Shown in pieces: positions 1 through 4,979 of a stretch of 20,681 nt of DNA. The notes below the pieces were generated by a model. The model did not search any database and was not told the DNA's origin. It was given only the letters and a program-made list of their open reading frames with translations. The stretch's first letter is position 1, and each line of letters begins with the position of its first letter. The stretch is from positions 1 to 20,681 of the IMG/VR virus record IMGVR_UViG_3300037063_000115. One strand, 5' to 3'. The position numbers and the translations under genes are program-made. This DNA comes from a virus.

Positions 1-1
1 A

Positions 2-46
2 TATCTAAGACATAGTAAAGAATTTACCAGCGCTAGAGAATTATAA
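2..46 (+). CDS. possible 3' end of an upstream gene (partial)
   Basis: The second + frame is open from the window edge to a TAA at 44-46 and reads as a short tail ending in SAREL. The other two + frames hit stops within 15 bases. It sits 25 nt before the next start, as expected in this tightly packed gene string. With only 14 codons visible no product can be named, and chance is a real alternative. Confidence 0.25.
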   Translation, partial: YLRHSKEFTSAREL

Positions 47-71
47 CTTTTAATGAAAAGGGAATCTAAAA

Positions 72-248
72 ATGGAACATGACGTGGCTAAGCTTTTTTT
101 ATATATTGTTTTAACTGTTTTAGCTTTCATAGGTTGTGGGGCTGTAGGCTTTTTCTTCATGAGAGAGATTGCTGCTTTAAAAACACGGATAACTGACCTA
201 GAAGTTAAACTTGAAACTACCTTGCAGAATATTAAATCTAAGCTGTAA
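72..248 (+). CDS. small single-TM protein of the lysis cassette
   Basis: This 58-aa protein has a short N-terminus containing K7, one strongly hydrophobic segment at about residues 8-30, then a charged stretch with heptad-like leucines and isoleucines (about 31-58) that could form a short coiled coil. The start has a purine-rich AAAAGGGA upstream (56-63). Its stop codon directly abuts the ATG of the holin-like gene, so translation is probably coupled. Small TM-plus-coiled-coil proteins beside holin and endolysin are often inner-membrane spanins, holin accessories or antiholins; which one cannot be decided here. A cysteine inside the hydrophobic segment (FIGC) raises a lipoprotein alternative, but hydrophobic residues continue after it, so a plain membrane anchor fits better. 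Confidence 0.6.
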   Translation: MEHDVAKLFLYIVLTVLAFIGCGAVGFFFMREIAALKTRITDLEVKLETTLQNIKSKL

Positions 249-635
249 ATGTTTGCTATTATAGGAACAATTATCGGTTTTTTGCCACACCTTTTCAAGT
301 TCTTGGAAGGGCTCTCCGATAATAAACAGGAATTGGCGATAATGAGCATGCAGATGGAGTTAGCTAAGCTCAATCTCACTGCTCAACTGCAAGAAATTGG
401 AATGAATGCTAAAGCTTCAGAAATACAATCTATGTATTCTTCTATGAAGACATCTATTCCATGGGTTGATGGATTTAATGCCTGTGTAAGACCTATCATA
501 GCCATAATTTTCACAGCAAAAATGATTGCTAGCTGCTTTTATCCCGAGGCAGCTGTCATGAATGATCACGATTACGCAATCTTAGGATGTATTATGTCCT
601 TCTATTTTGGCGACACTGTGACTTCAAGGCTCTAG
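249..635 (+). CDS. putative 3TM-type holin
   Basis: Predicted to form the membrane lesion that lets the lysozyme encoded next door reach the peptidoglycan. The 128-aa protein has a hydrophobic N-terminus (about residues 1-20), a long polar, Gln/Met-rich helix (about 25-65), then two hydrophobic segments (about 77-97 and 106-122). A PWVDGFNACVRP-type turn precedes the second segment, and the protein ends in FYFGD plus a few residues. This layout, with an aromatic-FGD end, is typical of the GTA-type/3TM holin family. It starts at the base after the upstream stop and ends with TAG directly abutting the next ATG, so the three lysis genes read as one translationally coupled unit. The family call rests on pattern recognition; the lysis role is strengthened by the lysozyme next to it. 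Confidence 0.72.
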   Translation: MFAIIGTIIGFLPHLFKFLEGLSDNKQELAIMSMQMELAKLNLTAQLQEIGMNAKASEIQSMYSSMKTSIPWVDGFNACVRPIIAIIFTAKMIASCFYPEAAVMNDHDYAILGCIMSFYFGDTVTSRL

Positions 636-1067
636 ATGCGACCTATAACATTACAGACAATTAATTTAGTAAAGGGCTTCGAAGGACTTAGATTAGTTCG
701 ATATGGGGATGCTACAGGTTTACCTACCATAGGATATGGACATTTAATTAAACCCGATGAGAACTTCATGCATATAAGTGAAGAACAAGCCTTGGAATTA
801 TTGCAAACCGATTTACAAATTGCTGGCGCTGCAGTGGAAAGATTAATCAAAGTCCAATTAGATGATAATGAGTTTACAGCCCTGATAGATTTTGTTTATA
901 ATTTAGGAGCGGGAGTTCTTCAAGCTAGTACCTTAAAAGCAAAGTTGAATCGTGGAGATTATAGAGGGGCTGCTAATCAATTCAAAAGGTGGGTCTACGC
1001 TGGAGCGACTAAACTCCCAGGATTGATTAAACGTAGAGAAACAGAAGCAGAGTTATTTTTATCATGA
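636..1067 (+). CDS. endolysin, GH24 lysozyme (T4/P22 type)
   Basis: Hydrolyses the glycan backbone of peptidoglycan to release progeny. The catalytic triad of T4-type lysozymes is visible with the expected spacing: E16 in GFEGLRL, D25 in YGDATG and T31 in PTIGYGH, matching the E-x8-D-x5-T layout of T4 lysozyme. Other family landmarks are DNEFTALIDFVYNLG (about residues 75-89) and a C-terminal GLIKRRETEAELF motif. At 143 aa it is full length for the single-domain family. There is no N-terminal signal or SAR helix, so it should depend on the preceding holin for access to the wall. Its last codons overlap the next gene in an ATGA junction. Confidence 0.95.
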   Translation: MRPITLQTINLVKGFEGLRLVRYGDATGLPTIGYGHLIKPDENFMHISEEQALELLQTDLQIAGAAVERLIKVQLDDNEFTALIDFVYNLGAGVLQASTLKAKLNRGDYRGAANQFKRWVYAGATKLPGLIKRRETEAELFLS

Positions 1068-1294
1068 AAGAACAATATCAATATCTATTTGATGAAAGAA
1101 TAGGAATTCTTCAACATGAGGGTCAAATGAATCCCGAACGTGCGCAGAGGATAGCTTTTCTGGAAACATCAGAAATCCTTTGTAAAGAACGCTTTGGGAA
1201 ACAAACTTTGATAAATGAATTTCTAGAATTCAAAAAGCAAGAATATGATATGGTTCTAAAAACTTTATACTCTTGGGGAATTAAACCTTCCTAG
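1064..1294 (+). CDS. hypothetical protein, lysis-cassette end
   Basis: This 76-aa, charged and mostly helical protein is not recognised. It begins inside the last codon of the lysozyme gene (ATGA overlap), which argues for real, coupled translation. It has no TM segment or signal peptide. Most of its length (MNPERAQRIAFLETSEIL and the following KQ/E-rich region) suggests a short helical bundle. Its stop is immediately followed by the DnaA-box inverted repeat, so it appears to close the lysis operon. A lysis regulator or an unrelated passenger are both possible. Confidence 0.6.
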   Translation: MKEQYQYLFDERIGILQHEGQMNPERAQRIAFLETSEILCKERFGKQTLINEFLEFKKQEYDMVLKTLYSWGIKPS

Positions 1295-1316
1295 TTATCC
1301 ACAATTTTGTGGATAA
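1295..1316. promoter_or_regulatory. inverted pair of consensus DnaA boxes
   Basis: TTATCCACA at 1295-1303 faces its exact reverse complement TGTGGATAA at 1308-1316 across the 4-nt spacer ATTT. Each arm is a perfect match to the canonical high-affinity DnaA box. The pair starts at the base after the stop codon of the preceding gene, and an AT-rich stretch (about 1321-1370) follows. It could be a DnaA-controlled regulatory site, part of a replication origin, or simply a 9-bp hairpin protecting the upstream mRNA end. It lacks the U-run of an intrinsic terminator. Confidence 0.6.
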
Positions 1317-1335
1317 GTTCTGTATAACATATTCC

Positions 1336-1364
1336 TTGCATAATTTCTTAAGTTTCTGTAAACT
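1336..1364 (+). promoter_or_regulatory. possible sigma70-type promoter for the capsid gene
   Basis: TTGCAT (1336-1341) and TAAACT (1359-1364) are separated by 17 nt, which is the preferred spacing. The matches to TTGACA/TATAAT are partial (3 and 4 of 6). Transcription would start near 1371 and give a leader of about 200 nt before the major capsid gene. The DnaA-box pair lies about 20 nt upstream of the -35, where a bound protein could influence it. Assigned by eye only. Confidence 0.35.
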
Positions 1365-1370
1365 AAAAAA

Positions 1371-1549
1371 GATTCTCTCGAGCAACGTTATAGCCGAACG
1401 TGAGTCTGAACACGTAAAACGGACAGAGCTAAGCAATTGTAATACTCTTTAAACTGCTCGTGTTGCAACACGTTAAATAGCGTCGTCCAGTAAGACGTTA
1501 AAGTGCTTCGTAAATAAAAAGAATCAAGGCGCAGAGTAATCTGCTTTTT
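1371..1549 (+). ncRNA. candidate structured leader or small RNA upstream of capsid gene
   Basis: This non-coding stretch holds several short inverted repeats: ACGTT/AACGT (1385-1389 with 1397-1401), GTCTG/CGGAC (1404-1408 with 1420-1424, one G-U), a 14-bp palindrome CGTGTTGCAACACG (1459-1472), a 7-bp stem TAGCGTC/GACGTTA (1478-1484 with 1494-1500, one G-U), and the terminal GCAGA/TCTGC hairpin. The 5-mer CGAGC (1379-1383) could also pair with GCTCG (1456-1460) and close a multi-branched fold. The hexamer ACGTTA occurs three times (1385, 1470, 1495). Bounded by a possible promoter and a terminator-like hairpin, it could be a free small RNA or the 5' leader of the capsid mRNA. It is not recognised as a tRNA or a known riboswitch. 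Confidence 0.35.
1531..1549 (+). terminator. intrinsic-terminator-like hairpin (possible attenuator)
   Basis: GCAGA and TCTGC form a 5-bp stem closed by the loop GTAA, which is a GNRA tetraloop in RNA, followed at once by TTTTT. The signal ends 12 nt before the ribosome-binding site of the capsid gene. It could end a small RNA or partly attenuate transcription into the most highly expressed virion gene. The stem is short, so termination may be incomplete. Confidence 0.45.
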
Positions 1550-1561
1550 GAAATTATTTAT

Positions 1562-1566
1562 GGAGG
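1562..1566 (+). promoter_or_regulatory. ribosome-binding site that fixes the capsid start
   Basis: GGAGG lies 5 nt before the ATG at 1572. This favours that ATG over the in-frame TTG at 1548, which has no Shine-Dalgarno sequence and overlaps the U-tract of the hairpin, and over the in-frame ATG at 1560, which overlaps the ribosome site itself. Confidence 0.8.
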
Positions 1567-1571
1567 CTTTA

Positions 1572-2702
1572 ATGGCAAATACCATTTTCGCTTCGAACAG
1601 TCCACAAACCGTTAAGTTATGGAGCATGCGGATTTACCGCGATTTCGTAACTGATACAGGTATGCTTGCAGCAATGATGGAAGCAGGTATTGTTCGTAAG
1701 CATGAAGATACACAAGAAAACGCTGGCGATCGTGTCAGAATTTCCTTCTTACAAAAACAAACAGGTGCGGGTCTAATCGGTAATCAAATTGCTGATGGTA
1801 ACGAATATCCATTGATTTATTTCACTGACGATTTATTAATAAATCAACTTCGTTATCCTATCCAAATTCCAAATGTCATGACAATCTCTCAACAAAGAGT
1901 TGTCTATGATTTACCAGAAGATACATATAAAGTATCTATGGATTGGTTAGCTCAACGTGGTATTGTTTCCGTACTATATCAATTAGCCGGATTCAATCCA
2001 GTAAGCTTTACTTATCAAGGCACAACCTTTACAGGCGCAAGCAGATTAACACTCCAAGGTATGAATCAACCAGTACCTCCAAGTGCTAATCGCGTTCTTT
2101 ACATCGGTTCAAATACAAGTGATACAACAACACAGTCAGATCCAACTGCTACATTAAAGTTATCTTTAGTGGATCAATTAGAGTCTATGGCTGAAATTGC
2201 AGATCCTTACTACATTCGTCCTCTTTCAGAAACTGGAGAAATTAAGTATCATTGGTATGTTCATACTTTCCAATGGCAACAACTAATCCAAGATACATCT
2301 GCTCCAATTCAGTTCCGTGATATTTTCGGTAACGCAATTGCAGGTGGCGATGGTGATGGTGGCTTCGGTCGTTCGATGGTTTATTCCCAAACTTTAATCA
2401 TGAAAACTGACAAGATTCCTAATGGCTTAACTGCTAACGATGGAACCGGTGTCGTTTTACCAAATGTTCGTAGGTCGGTATTCTGTGGTAGAGATGCTGC
2501 AGCATTCGCTTTAGGACGTGGTTATGATGATGGCAAGGAAATCGTACCAGGATTCATGATCCGCGAAGACGTTATTGATATCGGCAACACAAGACGTGTA
2601 GCGATTAATGCACTATGGGGAACTAAGAAAGTTACCTTTAATGGCACTGATCATGGCGTTATTGTTGTTCCTGGTTATGTAGCTCAAACTGCAGCTTATT
2701 AA
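1572..2702 (+). CDS. major capsid protein, DUF4043 / N4-gp56 type
   Basis: Main structural subunit of the icosahedral head, expected to have the HK97 fold. The 376-aa protein begins MANTIFASNSPQTVKLWS, a characteristic start for the DUF4043/N4-gp56 capsid family. Further family-like blocks are AGDRVRISFLQKQTGAG (about residues 56-72), a GN-then-LINQLRYP segment (about 80-97), QQRVVYDLPED (about 107-117), and a C-terminal half with SMVYSQTLIMKTDKIPNG, FCGRDAAAFALGRG and a VAINALWGTKK strand. Length is normal for the family. It sits behind a strong GGAGG site and a long structured leader, and is followed after 14 nt by a probable decoration protein with an AGGAGG site, as expected for genes needed in high copy. 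No separate scaffold or protease gene is adjacent. Confidence 0.9.
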   Translation: MANTIFASNSPQTVKLWSMRIYRDFVTDTGMLAAMMEAGIVRKHEDTQENAGDRVRISFLQKQTGAGLIGNQIADGNEYPLIYFTDDLLINQLRYPIQIPNVMTISQQRVVYDLPEDTYKVSMDWLAQRGIVSVLYQLAGFNPVSFTYQGTTFTGASRLTLQGMNQPVPPSANRVLYIGSNTSDTTTQSDPTATLKLSLVDQLESMAEIADPYYIRPLSETGEIKYHWYVHTFQWQQLIQDTSAPIQFRDIFGNAIAGGDGDGGFGRSMVYSQTLIMKTDKIPNGLTANDGTGVVLPNVRRSVFCGRDAAAFALGRGYDDGKEIVPGFMIREDVIDIGNTRRVAINALWGTKKVTFNGTDHGVIVVPGYVAQTAAY

Positions 2703-2716
2703 TAGGAGGATAACAA

Positions 2717-3271
2717 ATGGTAAATTATGTTGCTACCCCTTTACAAAATCAAACTCCTTGGTCTCCAGGGCGTACTTATGTACTGGGTTATTATTTTGAA
2801 TTGACTGCGGGTCTCGGATTAGGAGACACTATTACATTTCCTGATGCCGTCACTCCTTCTGGCATTATCGGGCTTGATGCAGTAGTTCGTTGCAGTCAAC
2901 TTGATTCTAATGCTACTCCACTGGGTAGATTTGAGTTAGGTGACAGTACTGCTAATGATGCTAATGCAGCTGCTCGTTGGATTACTGGCGGTGTTATGGG
3001 AACTAATGTAGCTGGTGCTATTGTTGTAAGTTTCAGCAATGTCCCTCCTGCTTTTGCTACTGTAACTCCTCCTTATCCACCTAATGCTCAGAGTTATGTG
3101 GTTCAAACTAAAGGTGCAGGCTATGAATATTATAATGATGAAAATAGTCCTACAAATGAACCAGGTGGATTCTTGGATTTAGTTCTTACTGTTACTACTG
3201 CTCCAGCGACTGCTGCAGCTACCGGTACAGTTTGGATGTACTTTACTTATTACTGCGTCGGAAATCCATAA
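2717..3271 (+). CDS. hypothetical virion protein, possible capsid decoration protein
   Basis: The 184-aa protein is not recognised by family. It is rich in Thr, Ala, Val, Gly and aromatic residues, with alternating patterns typical of beta-sandwich proteins (for example GAIVVSFSNVPPAFATV and LDLVLTVTTAP), no TM segment and no long helix. It has one of the strongest ribosome sites in the window (AGGAGG, 7 nt spacing) and follows the capsid gene directly. Phage decoration or head-fibre proteins commonly occupy this slot. The decoration role is inferred from position, composition and expected expression only. A minor tail protein is the main alternative. Confidence 0.7.
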   Translation: MVNYVATPLQNQTPWSPGRTYVLGYYFELTAGLGLGDTITFPDAVTPSGIIGLDAVVRCSQLDSNATPLGRFELGDSTANDANAAARWITGGVMGTNVAGAIVVSFSNVPPAFATVTPPYPPNAQSYVVQTKGAGYEYYNDENSPTNEPGGFLDLVLTVTTAPATAAATGTVWMYFTYYCVGNP

Positions 3272-3286
3272 GACGGAGTAACTTGA

Positions 3287-3988
3287 ATGGCAGCAACTTA
3301 TGGTCAAATGCGCGACCAAATCTTGATGGAAACTAATAGATTAGGCAATACGATTTTTGTTATTGAAGTGCAGAATGCTTTAGTTGCTGCTGTCAAAGAA
3401 TTGGAAACGGAACAATTATTTATCAACTCTAAGTTTGATATCTTACCAGTTGGAACTGATCAGTTCGTAATTCCATTACCTAGTGATTTTATATCAGTTT
3501 TGAATCTAATTTTGCTAGATTCACAAAGTCGAAATCTATTGTATACACCCGCTTCAGGCTTCAAAGAAGTCACATATTGGGAATTACAAACTTTTAGATG
3601 GCAGCAATTTACTCCAGGAGTACCTGCTAATTGGGCTTTGTACGGTAATAACATTCACTTGTGGCCTACTCCCCCAGGACAGTACAATCTGGCAATAGAT
3701 TATTATTATAGAGATGGATATTATCCCGATGATTACGTGACGATTCCTGCACCTTCAGATCCCTATGTGCAACAGCCATGGACTGCAGATCAGTATAACC
3801 TTACATCGTTATGGCTAGGGGATTTCACACAAGACGTTACAAGATATACAGCTAGAAGTATTTTCTACAGAGATTCTCTTCAAAGCCCAGAATTATCAGC
3901 TAGTGACAGAGCACAAGCACAATATGCATTATCACAATTAAGGATTCGTAACTCACAAAGAGATACTACTCCCTATTTAAGTTATTAA
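3287..3988 (+). CDS. head-tail adaptor protein
   Basis: Predicted ring protein joining portal and tail in short-tailed phages, related in pattern to P22 gp4 and SU10-type adaptors. The 233-aa protein opens with a helical region (residues 5-45: a QMRDQILMETNR helix, then VQNALVAAVKELETEQLFIN). A beta part follows with FVIPLPSDFISVLNLILLD, a YWELQTFRWQQF block, and the signature WALYGNNIHLWPTPPG (about residues 116-131) leading into a YNLAIDYYYRDGY strand. A helical C-terminus carries YTARSIFYRD and a DRAQAQYALSQLR helix. The WxLYGxxIxLxPxP layout is typical of this adaptor group. It starts with ACGGAG upstream. Gene order capsid, small protein, adaptor, tail supports the call. Confidence 0.75.
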   Translation: MAATYGQMRDQILMETNRLGNTIFVIEVQNALVAAVKELETEQLFINSKFDILPVGTDQFVIPLPSDFISVLNLILLDSQSRNLLYTPASGFKEVTYWELQTFRWQQFTPGVPANWALYGNNIHLWPTPPGQYNLAIDYYYRDGYYPDDYVTIPAPSDPYVQQPWTADQYNLTSLWLGDFTQDVTRYTARSIFYRDSLQSPELSASDRAQAQYALSQLRIRNSQRDTTPYLSY

Positions 3989-3998
3989 GGAGTTATAA

Positions 3999-4973
3999 AT
4001 GGCTACAACAACCCCCAACTTTTCATTGATTGAACCTGCGGTTTTGAGCAGTACTGACGCCAATCTTTGGGGCGGCATGCTTAATACTAATAGCACGAAT
4101 TTAGACGCTTTTTTAACTAGCCTTACAGCAAATTTTGCTGGGACTTCGACTCCGGTTCTTGGCACTACTGCTTCCCCTACATCAGGTCAATGGTGGGTTA
4201 ACACCACTGGTTCTACTTGGCCACTAAATATTTATGACGGCACAAGTTGGGTTCTAGTAGGGACTATAAATCCTACCACTCATACTTTTGCCCCTGTAAC
4301 TTCATTATCATTGGTTTTAAATCCAGTTACTTTTAAAACTGCGGGAACATTTACATATACTCCTTCTGCTAACTTAGTCTATCTAACTGTTGAAGTTCAA
4401 GGTGGTGGTGGCGGCGGTGCAGCAACAATAACTGGAACACCTATAAATTACTGGAGTCAAGGGGGAGCAGGAGGAGGCTATGGCAAATCACTTTTGGCTG
4501 CTGCCTCTGTCCTCGGTGGAGTGACAGTCACAGTAGGAGCTGGGGGCGCAGGCGGAACTAGTTCACCGATAGCAGGAGCCAATGGAGGTAATAGTTCATT
4601 TGGTGCTCTTATCACGGCTACAGGTGGAGCTGGGGGAGTATCAATGGTTGCGGGCACTGTTTTTGCTGCGCCTGCTCCCGGTAGTTCGACAGGTGGAAAT
4701 CTCCTTAATCTTAATGGGGGATTCGGGGCAGCTGGTTACGGAGGTACAGGCCCTACTTATATAAGTGGCAGTGGTGGCAGTGGCATTTATGGCAATGGAG
4801 GAGCCCCATGGGTTGCTTGTATACCTAGTTCATCTACAGTTGTGAATGGTAATAATGGTCAGGCTGGAACCGGCGGCGGCGGTGGTGGTGGTATTTCATC
4901 TAACGGGTCAGCCGTTGCGAATGGTGGTAACGGAGCTAGTGGCTGTATAATAATAACTGAATTTATTAGCTAA
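3999..4973 (+). CDS. tail fibre-like protein with polyglycine C-terminal domain
   Basis: The 324-aa protein has two parts. The N-terminus (residues 1-90) carries FSLIEPAVLSSTDANLWGGM, then a QWWVNTTGSTWPLNIYDGTSWVL block (QWW, IYDG and W key residues); both patterns recur in phage tail-fibre and collar proteins. From about residue 105 a TFTYTPSANLVYLTVEVQ strand leads into a long glycine-rich domain with runs such as GGGGGG and GAGG repeats, ending in ASGCIIITEFIS. This end matches glycine-rich phage adhesin domains, which present polyglycine sandwiches for receptor binding. AAGGAG lies 6 nt before the start. It probably binds host surface structures. It is separate from the nine-gene family further downstream, so the virion may carry two kinds of surface-binding protein. 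Confidence 0.72.
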   Translation: MATTTPNFSLIEPAVLSSTDANLWGGMLNTNSTNLDAFLTSLTANFAGTSTPVLGTTASPTSGQWWVNTTGSTWPLNIYDGTSWVLVGTINPTTHTFAPVTSLSLVLNPVTFKTAGTFTYTPSANLVYLTVEVQGGGGGGAATITGTPINYWSQGGAGGGYGKSLLAAASVLGGVTVTVGAGGAGGTSSPIAGANGGNSSFGALITATGGAGGVSMVAGTVFAAPAPGSSTGGNLLNLNGGFGAAGYGGTGPTYISGSGGSGIYGNGGAPWVACIPSSSTVVNGNNGQAGTGGGGGGGISSNGSAVANGGNGASGCIIITEFIS

Positions 4974-4979
4974 AATTGA

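Noticed and set aside
50-379. Minus-strand reading frames across the lysis cassette and elsewhere (for example 6740-7036, 11011-11319, 18681-18953)
   Set aside because: They lie opposite well-supported + strand genes, have no ribosome sites or recognisable domains, and read as antisense shadows.
1295-1320. DnaA-box inverted repeat as an intrinsic terminator
   Set aside because: The 9-bp stem is AT-rich at its base and is followed by GTTCTG, not a U-run, so it does not fit a standard terminator, though a transcript-end role is not excluded.
1380-1520. tRNA, hammerhead ribozyme or known riboswitch in the capsid leader
   Set aside because: No cloverleaf with a T-loop, no CTGATGA/GAAA ribozyme core and no recognised aptamer motif is present.
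1548-1571. Upstream TTG or ATG as the capsid start
   Set aside because: The ATG at 1572 has GGAGG 5 nt before it and gives the family-typical MANTIF start. The TTG overlaps the hairpin U-tract and has no ribosome site; the ATG at 1560 overlaps the ribosome site.
4582-4764. Second-frame + strand reading frame inside the polyglycine protein gene
   Set aside because: It is a by-product of the repetitive glycine codons read out of frame. The protein is Leu/Val-rich low complexity with no start signal.
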